From assembly GCF_016808335.1 (NCBI RefSeq), contig NC_053146.1, forward strand, positions 9,679,015 to 9,743,014: DNA of 64,000 bases, written 5' to 3'. The translations under genes and the position numbers were made by a program. Under the pieces are notes generated by a model. It ran no database searches. It was not told the origin of the DNA and saw only the letters and a program-made list of their open reading frames with translations. Of the stretch, positions 54,693 through 64,000 are shown one piece after another (within the stretch, counting starts at the first letter, position 1; each line of letters opens with the position of its first letter). The stretch comes from Panicum virgatum (taxonomy: Eukaryota; Streptophyta; Magnoliopsida; Poales; Poaceae).

Positions 54693-57600
54693 TCAGTTGC
54701 AGTCCAGGCCGCACTCCTCCAGGAGGGGGCCGTCACTCTTGGCGAGAAACGGGTCGATGCGGACCCACAGGAGCGAGAAGATGGAGGCCAGCAGGATGGA
54801 CCAGACGATGACGATCGTCGGCGTCCGGTTCTGCCTCCCCACCAGACCCTTGAGGAACGGGTACAGGTGGACGATCACCCAGAACGCGAAGAAGAGCTTC
54901 CCGAACAAGGGGCCCCACGACTCGTACCCGTTGTTGATCGCGTTGGAGACCCCAGCCACGACCCCGATGAAGTTCAGCAGGAGCAGCGTCGTCGGGGGGA
55001 TCAGCAGGGTCGTCCATTTGAAGGTGTACAGCTCCGAGAACTCCTCGTCATCCCCAGCCTTCGATGTCACGGTGAAGCTGGTGTCGATACCGGCAAGGAC
55101 CTTCAGGAGGCCTTGGAAAACAGCAAAGAGATGTGATGAAACACCTCCAATGACCCAGAACTGCTCGTTTCTCCACCAGTCATCGATGGCCACACCGCTC
55201 CATCTCATCTCAAGTATGCCGGTGATAAAGATGCACATGAAAAGCGCCATGAACCAGATACTGGCAGCATTGGTAAGCTGCAATTTGAAATAATGACAGT
55301 AAGATTCACGAATAAACCCATACAATTCCATTGTTTTTGTAGGTAGATAGGTTTTTACCTCTGGTGTGATAAATTTCCCCGTGAGCAAGCATATGGCAGG
55401 CAATGTACAGTAAGCCAACAACGGAATGGATGTCCAGGGGTATACGATAGAGTTAATATATGAGAACCTCTCCAAAAATTTTAGCCCACCACCATACCCA
55501 TACCAAAGTGGGCAGTGCTTGCTGAAGAAAATTTCAACAGATCCAAGAGCCCACCGAAGGACCTGGTGAAGACGATCAGAAAGATTCAGAGGTGCAGAAC
55601 CTTTGAATGCAGGCCTCTTTGGGATGCAATAAATAGACCGCCAACCATGGCAGTGCATCTTAAATCCAGTCAAGATATCTTCTGTAATTGATCCATAAAT
55701 CCAGCCAATCTGCAAGAGACCATGATCTAGTTAGCAAAATATATCTTCAGTAGAGCAGTCACAGGTCTTTGAATGAGGTTATCTGTATATACCTCTTTCC
55801 CCCAGTCAGTCTTGTCTTCATAACCGCAGCTGATAACATGTATAGCTTCCTTCAGTAGCGATGCTGGACTTGCACTCTTCAAGGTCCCACCATTCTCAAG
55901 AAGTGTTGATGCAACAAATACAGAAGATTGCCCGAACTTCTTTTCAAGCTTCTGTTGATTTACAATTCCAGCCTTCTCAACGTCAGCACCTGGTGAACAG
56001 TGAAATGATATTCACAAGTGTCAAACAGAAATACAAATGTTTTTGTCATTGAAAACAACAGTTAGTCAAGGTATGAAGGTAATATGAAATGGTTGTACAA
56101 AAAGCACTATCCTGGTTTTCAAAAATCTAAGGACACGCCTTTGGACTTTAATGGTGCTATCAAAATTAATGTTTGGAAGGTTAGCAATACCTGGAGCACC
56201 TTCCTCAATTTCGCCCAGGGCGTATGCAGGAGATGGATTTTCTTCTTTCTTGAAAAATAATATTTTCTTTTTCTTCTCTGTTTTCGGTTTCGTATTCTTA
56301 TTCTTGTTTCTGCTGCAGCAGCAAGAGAGGCACCACTTGGGCCAGCAATTGCAAGTTCTTGATGGTGGCTTCTTGGTTTTCGGAGCATCATAACCATACA
56401 GTGCCTGGCGTCTAAAGACACATCCAGTACCCACATAGATGGGTCCTTGAATACCATCCAAACCTTTCATGTTGATCTGTATGATCCAAATGTTAGAAAA
56501 CCTACGTGGCGATAATGACAATATGGATAGCTTAATATCTTGGGGAAGCTGAATCTTACATCAAAGAAGACAACGTTCCTGTTAGCGTATCGATCATGCC
56601 GGTCAATACCATCAAACCTCTGAGGGAACTGCACGTAGCACACTTTCTTCCCCACCAAAGGATCCATCATGAAACACATAGCCTCTTTTATGGCCTTGCT
56701 ATTGTTGATGTAGTGATCACAGTCCAAGTTCAATAGGTATGGAGCATTTGATAAGACAGCAGAGACACGAACCTATTGGTTAACAAAATAGAAAGACAAC
56801 ATCAACCATGTGCTGCTATTAGGTTACAAGAAGAATCACAGAAGACATCAAGTTCAGAGCTTTTACCAGTGCATTCATGGCACCAGCCTTCTTATGATGA
56901 TCATAGCCTGGCCTCTTTTCTCTCGAGACATAAACGAGGCGAGGCAGCTCATTTCCTTCCACATCATGACCACCGCTTTGGCCAAGGAATACCTATTGAC
57001 ACATAATTTTGAGCATTTTGAGGTGAAGTAAGTGAAGCAATCTTTTGGTTCAAAAAGAGAAACAAAGAGAGAAGTAGGACGATGACAATAAAAAACTGTA
57101 CCAGCATTTATTATAACACCAAGGACTATAAAGGCCTACCTGAATCATTCCAGGATGATCGCGTACGTTGTTTCCAGGCCAGGGGCTTCCATCCTGCATT
57201 GTCCATCCTTCCTCGGGAACCTTTTGGGCTTTCGCAACCAAGGCATTGATTCTTACCTTGAATTCCTCATATTCTCTCTGAATGAAAAATTAAGGTCGTG
57301 TAAGTAACCTATTCATACAAATTAAGAAATTGCACAGAAAAGCAAAACAACACAGGCTAAACACTGTACCTTCATTGCCCTCCTGTCCCTAACAAAGGAT
57401 GCGGCAACCTTGTCTTTCAGGTAGTCTATCTTCTGTTGGAAGTACCACTCAGGAGCACGAGGCTCAATATTAAACTTTTTGCAGAAAGGAACCCATTTCT
57501 TTGCAAATTCGGAAGTTTCAGACAGTGCTTCAAATGTAAGCATCGCAGCACCATCATCAGAAACATAGCAGGAGACCTTCTCAACTGGATAATCAACAGC

Positions 57601-59679
57601 AAGGATGGAAAGGACAGTGTTTGCTGTGACTAAGGGAGGCTCCTTTGAGGGATCAACCGTACTGACAAAGAAGTCAACTGGAGCAAGTTGAGAGAGTTGG
57701 CCTTCCTTGTCAAATCTGTACAGACAAGCAATGAACCTCTTAGCTTTAGAACTTCAGAAAGAAGATAGGGCAAGCATTTATTTGATTCACCATGGAACCA
57801 ACCTTAGCGACAAACGGTCCAGGTAAGTCTCTCTCTCAATTGGAAGCCACTTTGGGAACTGATCAAGAATCCAGGACATGGCAAACCAGATTTCACAGAT
57901 TACAGATATGAGCCATAAAGCAAATGCATCATGCACAGGATGCATCACACGGTAGTGGAAGAAGAACCCCAAAACCACCAACCGGATAACAATAATCATC
58001 CTGTAGGGGTTAATTCGGCTTGATGGTATCGGAACTTTTCTGGACAATGGCTGCCGAGCTTCATCCATTCTGGTCAACAAATTTACAGAACACTTCAGTG
58101 CCACGGGCTAGTAACGCTCAATGAAAAGGAATGGCAAAGATTTCATTAAGAAATACTACATTGCATATTATGTCTTGGAAGATAAAGTTGAGACACAAAG
58201 ATATAATGCGAAATTATCTACACCAACATGTAGGTATCTATGAATATACAGCTACCAGGCATGATGGAATGGAGCAAGAATACATTGCACGAATAATTCC
58301 ATATAGGTGATCTACCATCTTATTCTACAATCATTCCGGATTCTCTCCAGCTATATGGCCGTGCAGAATCTACCAAGTAAATAACAAAACTACAAACTTG
58401 CCTGCAGATTTTCAGAAATGTTGTGATTAAAAGCCCTTTACTGCATTATGAAAATGGATATCACATTTATGTGTGTTTAGCTGGAGATTTGCCGATTAAT
58501 AAAGACAGGCGTTGTGCAGTTAAGTACGACACATTTAGTGCAAGCAGCTACCATCCGCTAACTTCTGTACTACTACTAGTAATAGCAATTCTAGTGCACC
58601 GTCAGCGCCGAAAGAAGAGTAATCAAAGCAGCAGGAAGCTACTAGTGGTCAACAGACAAGCGTGGATGAGCACAGCACATACAGCGGCAGATCTGCATCG
58701 TCGCCGTCCCAATCATCGCCGCCCTCGCTCCTGGCGTGCTGCAGGCGCTCCTGGTTCTTCTTCCAGCGCTCCATCCGGTCGCTCCAGGCCACGCTGCCGT
58801 AGCCGTAGGCGGCCAGATCCTTGGACGGGTCCAAGGATCTCGGTTGCACTGCGACAGCAGCCAAGCAATTGAGGACACAGCTCGCTACGGAGTAGGGACT
58901 CTGGTGTCGGCATTGCCAGATTCCAGCACTGGATTGTGGGGTCACGCACCTGGAAGGCTCGGATCTGCGAAGGGGAGCGGGTGGATCCTCTTGCCCCCGC
59001 CGCCGCCGCCGCCCATGTAGGACGGCACGAGCGCGTGCTGCTCCGGCGGGATGTCGTCGACCTGTTACGCACGGCGAGCACAACCGGATTCAATTTCGAC
59101 CGATGATCCAAAGCAATGCGCGCAGCAGAAGCAGCAGCAGCAGGTGAGCAGGAGGAGCCGAATCCGCCGTACCATTTGGCCGTTGGTGAGGAGCGGGACG
59201 CCGGGGGCGGCGCCGAAGCCGGCCGCCGGGTGGTGCGCGTCGCCGCGGCCGTAGCTCATGTGCGCCCGCAGCATGGACGCGGCGACGTCCCGGGGGTCAT
59301 CGCCGTCCCCCTCTCCCCCGCCGTGGCGCAGGCCGAACTCGCCCTCGAGGTCGTCGACGCCGTCCTCGTCCTCGTCGCCGGTGACGCGGGGGCAGCCCTT
59401 GAGGCGCCTGTACCGCGTCCGGCACTGCGGGCACGCCTGCGAGCCCTCCCGGCGCTCGTACTCGTAGCAGGCGCGGCAGACGGGGAAGGCGCACTCGTTG
59501 CAGGCCACGAAGGGCTCCCCGTCGAAGCCCACCCCGACGTCGTCCCCGCATATCTGGCACGGCGCCTCCGCCGCCGCCCGCCGCGCCGCCGCCCCGGCCC
59601 CCCCGCCGGGCTCGCGGCGGATCACCACCAGCTCGTTCCGGTTGTGCGAGCCGGCCACCAGCCCCGCGCTCGCCTCCAT
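54693..59679 (-). CDS. CESA6: Cellulose synthase catalytic subunit, CESA6-type (complete)
   Basis: CESA polymerises UDP-glucose into beta-1,4-glucan in the plasma membrane rosette. Twelve exons join in phase: 59679-59173, 59061-58950, 58848-58683, 58069-57803, 57715-57370, 57277-57140, 56992-56867, 56772-56560, 56476-56191, 55989-55793, 55709-55359 and 55277-54693. They sum to 3294 nt, or 1097 residues, close to the usual ~1090. The N-terminus [19 protein letters not shown] leads to the RING-type zinc finger ([29 protein letters not shown]). Two transmembrane helices follow ([18 protein letters not shown] region). The catalytic domain has the D of VSDDGAA, the DCD of NLDCDHY, the TED of SITEDILTG and QVLRW. 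Further transmembrane helices lie in exons 11-12, and the C-terminus is [10 protein letters not shown]. The N- and C-termini fit the rice CESA6 / maize CESA6-8 primary-wall group. All splice sites are canonical, and I saw no damage. Exon 1 runs unbroken through the zinc finger, where many CESA genes have an early intron. Confidence 0.96.
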
Positions 59680-60080
59680 CCTCCTTCCCCGCCGGATCTC
59701 GTTCCCGGCAGAGAATGCGTGTGCCCCTCGCGGCGCCGGCTCGCTCACATGCGGCGGCGGCGGCTGTGCGCTGGGCTGCTCGGGTGTGAGCTGCCGAGCT
59801 GTGGGGAGAGGGAGGGAGGGGGTGGGTGGCGTGGAGGTATAATAATGGGCGCCGCGCCGCGTTGGGTTCGTTGCTTGCCGGGCGAGCAGAGCAGCGCAAC
59901 CACCGCGTCGCTCGCTCGCTGCTACCAGCTAGCTCGCGCCTGCCTGATTAGCGTGGTGGTGGTGCCCGCCGTGGTTTCCTTTCTTCTTCTTTATTAATTT
60001 TTTAATTTTCTTTTGTGTAGAAATTATTAGAAAAGGAGGGGGTTAGTGAGAGAACCAGGAGGTAGGAAGGAGAGAGAAAG
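59680..60080 (-). promoter_or_regulatory. CESA 5' leader and promoter-proximal region
   Basis: Sequence upstream of the CESA start. It contains GAGA/CT-rich tracts (59805-59830 and 60010-60080) typical of grass 5' leaders. No confident TATA box or start site was assigned. Confidence 0.4.
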
Positions 60081-60412
60081 AGTCTGTTTAGATCCAACTC
60101 TTAAATCCATAAAAACATCACATCAAATATTTAGACATATGTATGGAATATTAAATGAAGTCTATTTATAAATTTTTTTGCACGAATGAGCCGTAAATCG
60201 CGAGACGAATCTAATGAGCCAACTTAATCCATAATTTGCAACATTGATGCTACAGTACTATCCGCTAATTATATATTAATTACTATTATTAGATTCGTCT
60301 CGTGATTTACAACCTATCTGTGCAAAAAAATTTAGTAAATAAATTTTGTTTAGTAGTTCTAAATGGTAAGATTCCCATCCAAAAAATTTTGGGCGGGGAT
60401 CTAAACACGGCC
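60081..60412. mobile_element. Tourist-like MITE upstream of CESA
   Basis: Left AGTCTGTTTAGATCC and right GGATCTAAACACGGCC are inverted repeats. The interior has TAAATCGCGAGACGAATCTA and AGATTCGTCTCGTGATTTAC, as in the MITE at 35606. A possible AAAG repeat flanks it, but the expected TWA duplication is not clear. It lies about 400 bp upstream of the CESA start codon. Confidence 0.6.
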
Positions 60413-60621
60413 AAAGTGTCGGTGTCGGTGCAGAACCAAAACGGCAACTCGACCAACTGTTGGACTGCGAGTGGTATGCATACATGCTAGAGAGAGAGAG
60501 CATGGAGAGAGAGAGAGCAGTGATAGGTTGGTGGAATGTCTGATCTGAGCTAACTGTGCTTTGCTGGGCTGGACAGCTATTATGGGCGGGGATTAATGGG
60601 AGATGGTAGCAGTGATAGGTA

Positions 60622-60684
60622 CTCCCTCCGTCCCTTTTTAATCCCTTGATCTCTCCAAGCGACAGTTACAACGGATGGAGGGAG
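60622..60684. mobile_element. Very short Stowaway MITE
   Basis: CTCCCTCCGTCCC at the left and GGATGGAGGGAG at the right are the Stowaway (Tc1/mariner) termini. TA flanks both sides (60620-60621, 60685-60686). At 63 bp it is close to only its two ends. Confidence 0.85.
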
Positions 60685-61036
60685 TATGTAAAATTGTATG
60701 TTGAGTTTAACTCCAACAGGTGGCGAATCTAGAATTTTATGTTAGGGTGGTCCAATAGGAAATTATTTAAAATATTTTAGTGAATAAGTCAATTTAATTT
60801 AATAAAGATATTTTTTTCCCTTTTCACCTTCTCAATTTAATTATTAGTTGCTATATACAAGAAAATAATTAATAGCTATTTTTTCTAGTAGTAATATAAG
60901 ATCAAACATGAAAAATGAAGAGGATGAAGGTCATTGGGCCAAATCTTAGGGTGTGCCAAATCTTAGTGAAAAATAAAAAAATCCACAGAAACAGGACTCA
61001 TTATTTTCCTTTTTGCAACCAGGCGGACGATTCTAA

Positions 61037-61464
61037 GAGCATCTCCAAGAGTTTGGCAAATCGAGTTGCCATCTTTGATTTTTGGCAAAAACATTAAAAA
61101 TACCCCTCCAACAGTTTGGCAAAAGACTTGATAATTTTTGGCAACTTGGGAAAAATCAGCCTCCAGCGCGTAAATATACGCGCGCAACGCGCGGTTGGCA
61201 TCGTGGTTTCTAGTCAGGTGGGAGGGTGAAAAAAGAAATAAATAACAGAGAAGGGTTCCTGATTTAAGTTTTCAAGAGGTGGAAGGGCATAAATATAATT
61301 TTGTTTCTCTCTCAGGGTTCCTGATGTAAGTTAGATCTGGATTTGGCAAGTGAATTATGCCAAACTGTTGGAGATAAACTCTTTTTTTACTTGGCATATC
61401 TTTTTAGAAGTTGGCAAAACACAAGATATGCCAAGTAAAATATGACAAACTCTTGGAGATGCTC
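61037..61464. mobile_element. PIF/Harbinger-type MITE with GAGCATCTCC ends
   Basis: GAGCATCTCCAAGAGTTTG at the left matches CAAACTCTTGGAGATGCTC at the right, 19 bp perfect. TAA flanks both (61034-61036, 61465-61467). It is 428 bp, with internal copies of TTTGGCA-like words near both ends. It has no coding capacity. Confidence 0.88.
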
Positions 61465-61467
61465 TAA

Positions 61468-62557
61468 GGTAAAAGGTGGGTTAGTGGTGTTAGGGAAAAA
61501 AAAGTAATGGGAAGCTGCCTTGCAGTGGGTGGGTGACCTTCATACAACAGTACAAGACTCGGTATTTCATTCATAGTTTATGGTGATTACACCCCAAAAC
61601 TTACAAACACGCTCTTGAAATAAAGAGAAAATACATCCTAGTCTTTGCAAGCGCCCGGTCTCCGTCGCCACCGGTGGTCGGAGAACGCATCTTGAGGCCG
61701 ACTTCCTCTCCAGCGAAAGGAACAAACTTTTTAATCGCCGTCTTGAGCAGCACATCGAGACCGACGTGCGTTGTTGATGCTGAACGAACCGGCTGAAGAA
61801 GCTGCCAGCACATCACCAAACATTAAGTATTCTGTCACCGCAAGGACCACGAACCCCAAATCGCTGGACGACGAAGAACCCCGAAGGGGAATTGAACCAC
61901 CAAGACTGGTGGGATCAGAGAACCACCCCGATTTTCTTTCGTGTTGGTAAGCAAACCTCCCAAAATCGACACCGAAAAGACAATCTTCATCGGTGAAGAC
62001 ATGGGAGGGACAAAAACTTCCATGCCTGGCACCACGGCCGACCACGCTGGGCACTGCCGCCCCAAGCCTGCTGGGCAAGCACCCGAGCCAGGTAGCACGG
62101 GCAGCCACACCGGGCACAACGGCCACAAGCCTGCTGGCCTCAACCTTTGCCGTCGCCGGCAACAGGACGAGCAGGTCGATTCGAGGAGGGCCGGAAGCGA
62201 GGGCAAGCAGGGGATTTATTTTATTTCGACTCACCTTTGCTCATGTGTCGCTGGCACCGAGAACGGCTAGGACCACGGCAACGAGAACGACACCAGCGCC
62301 TCTGGCGGCCGGCGCTAGGGAGGACTTTCCCAACCAGGAGAACTTCATAGATGTAGAGGCTATAATATTATAGAAGTATACTAGAGACTAGCGGGGTGGC
62401 TCCACTCCTTTCCAGTTACTGGCGAAGAACACCGGAGACGGAGAGGAGGGAGCCGGATCTGGGAGGCTCCGGAGGCACCGGTTTGGGACGCGACGACTCG
62501 AGAGAGTTCTTGTACAAGACTCAAGAGTGTCGGTCGAGGCGAGGCATATCGCATATG
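61468..62557. other. Unclassified GC-rich segment, possibly an old retroelement end
   Basis: 61560-62380 is GC-rich and has overlapping open frames on both strands without a domain I can name. On the minus strand it ends in GAATGAAATACCGAGTCTTG, which looks like a transcript or non-LTR element 3' end. No LTR, inverted repeat or target duplication was found. Confidence 0.3.
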
Positions 62558-62887
62558 GGCCCGTTTGGTTTGTGCTGTGTTAGTAAATAGTGACATTTTG
62601 ACCACTAATTACGGTGTCAAACAAAGCCAGTTTACAAAACCAACTTCAGAACCCCGCGCTAGTGATCCTGAAGAATCCAATGAGGCCTTCGAACGCGCGA
62701 TTAGAGGATAGTTACTGTAGCATTACTGTAGCAATCATCGATTAATTACCGTCGTTAGATTCGTCGTGAAAAGTTACATTCATCCCTGAAAAGATTTTGC
62801 AAATAGACTTCATTTAGTATACTATACATGCGAGATTTTTTTTTAGAAAACGTGCGCACTAGAATCGTGGAATGGCCAAACAAGACC
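62558..62887. mobile_element. MITE with GGCCCGTTTGG / CCAAACAAGACC ends
   Basis: The two ends are imperfect inverted repeats, flanked by ATG on both sides (62555-62557, 62888-62890). The interior TACTGTAGCATTACTGTAGC and AGATTCGTCG link it to the other Tourist-like MITEs here. The ATG duplication is unusual for PIF/Harbinger and may be chance. Confidence 0.5.
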
Positions 62888-64000
62888 ATGGACTATGGTG
62901 GTGATAGCGATAGTGGGCCGCCGCTGCTGCTCGCGCCAAGTTGGAAAAAAAAAATCAAGGAGACGCGAGGGGTGTCTCGAGGCACATATACAATCACGTA
63001 CTCGTGCTTTTGCCTTTAGGATCAACCCCCACCGTGTTTAGAAAAGAATCACCCACCTTATTAGGGTTTGACTTGCGAAAAACGAAGCGGCAGGCAGTTA
63101 ACCCGTCGGGCTCGGTCACCGGAGAGCAGACTGCTCTGGTCAGTGACAGTGAGGCGCTAGCAGCAGCAGGAATGGAAACATGCACACTACTGTAGGAGTA
63201 ACATGGAAATCGCATGGAAATCGATTGATTGGTTGAGGACTTGAGGTGTTAGAAGAAAGTGATGGGAATCAAGGCATGGGGATGTGGTAGTTCGAGTGTC
63301 ATTAGGTGCGGCGCATGTGGTGGAGGCTCTAGTTTATTTGGACGCGAAACCGCGCTCTCATGTGGGCTCCGGAGGCGGAGGTGGTGCCAGCGTGGCCGAG
63401 AGTGACAATTTTAGGCCTCGTTCGGTTGCTCCCGAAATAGCCCGGAACGGCCTTCAATCCGGCCGGAATGAAGTGGGCTGGTTTGCAATCGGACGTGGGC
63501 CGAAATCGTCGTTCGTTTTGGTCGGCTCGGATTGGAAACAGGGCTGGTTCGGCCTCCTTTCACACCCTTCCGGCCTTGTTTCGATCCCCACCCCACACCC
63601 TCCAGATCCAATCCGGACATAGCAGCGGCACGCGAGGGCTAGGGTGAGGGCGCGGCTGGCGGCGCGCGAAGGCGAGGGCGACGGCGAGCGAGGCGACGGC
63701 AAGGCGGCGCGGTGGCGCATTGACGGCGAGCGTGTTCTTCGCCGCTTTCTCCATCCTCTAAAGCACAGAATTTGTTTTGCTACGACCACCCAGTCCTGCG
63801 CCCCCCGCTGAGATGCCCAGCAAGCAGTTCACCAAACAATTTGTACACAGATTCTCGACTCTGTAAAAATCGATGGCTCCAAATACTCTTCAACGCGATC
63901 CAACGGCCGAGGTTATATGGATCCGCGTTTCAACTCCACCCCACGCCCACCTCCTCTGCAGCACACCCAGCGCCGCGCGCAGGCATTTTCCTCCAAAAAA
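62888..64000. other. Intergenic sequence to the right edge
   Basis: No supported gene. 63410-63840 starts like a Tourist terminus (GGCCTCGTTCGGTTGC) and is GC-rich, but a matching right end is not convincing. 63880-64000 resembles a CT/CA-rich 5' leader, perhaps of a gene beyond the window. Confidence 0.3.

Noticed and set aside
54697..55293. 198-codon plus-strand frame
   Set aside because: It is antisense to the last CESA exon.
59116..59997. 293-codon plus-strand frame over CESA exon 1
   Set aside because: It is antisense to the verified CESA zinc-finger exon and is open because of GC content.
63406..63842. Possible transposon starting GGCCTCGTTCGGTTGC
   Set aside because: The proposed right end (CACCAAACAATTT) pairs too weakly, and TWA or 8-bp duplications do not line up at both sides.

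Overview
This window is nuclear DNA from a grass (Poaceae, probably panicoid). It holds intron-rich genes with GC-rich 5' exons, a CESA6-type cellulose synthase, Tekay-like Ty3/gypsy and Sirevirus-like Ty1/copia retrotransposons, and many Tourist/Stowaway-type MITEs. There are no CRISPR arrays, operons, rRNA genes or recognisable tRNA genes. About half of the window is transposon DNA.

Layout. 1-348 (-) is the P-loop exon of a plant deoxynucleoside kinase whose 3' part lies off the left edge. Its upstream intron carries a 2.6-kb PIF/Harbinger-type element (773-3348) that has captured fragments of an ALD1/DapL-like aminotransferase and a class III peroxidase. At 3691-27248 lies a Ty3/gypsy element. 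A complete 13.1-kb copia element (9120-22239) has inserted inside its reverse transcriptase, flanked by the target duplication CTTGG. On the far side of this 23.6-kb nest, the minus-strand reading frame 27626-27249 continues in frame into 3685-3641. The nest therefore appears to sit in the first coding exon of the kinase gene and to break it.

28988-31294 (+) is an eight-exon gene for a ~206-residue acidic coiled-coil protein, with two exons tandemly duplicated. Head-on to it, 35345-32193 (-) is an RRM gene resembling EDM3/AIPP1, with two frameshifts in its large exon. 35606-36710 is a Tourist-like MITE split by a Helitron (35876-36646). Three related small secreted-protein genes follow on the minus strand (37080-38825, 51861-52366, 52742-53254). 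Each has a signal-peptide exon, a phase-1 intron, a His/Gly-rich middle and a hydrophobic tail. A decayed minus-strand Tekay-like element (39393-50803) separates the first from the other two, and a MITE (51496-51861) contributes the last base of the second gene's stop codon.

59679-54693 (-) is a complete 12-exon CESA gene coding for 1097 residues. The last 4 kb hold four small MITEs and unclassified sequence.

The genes do not form one pathway. The biology here is mainly transposon action on host genes: exon disruption, gene-fragment capture, creation of a stop codon, and nested insertion. Exon joins were worked out by hand from splice sites and phase, without transcripts or database searches. 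Family names rest on remembered motifs and are graded by confidence.
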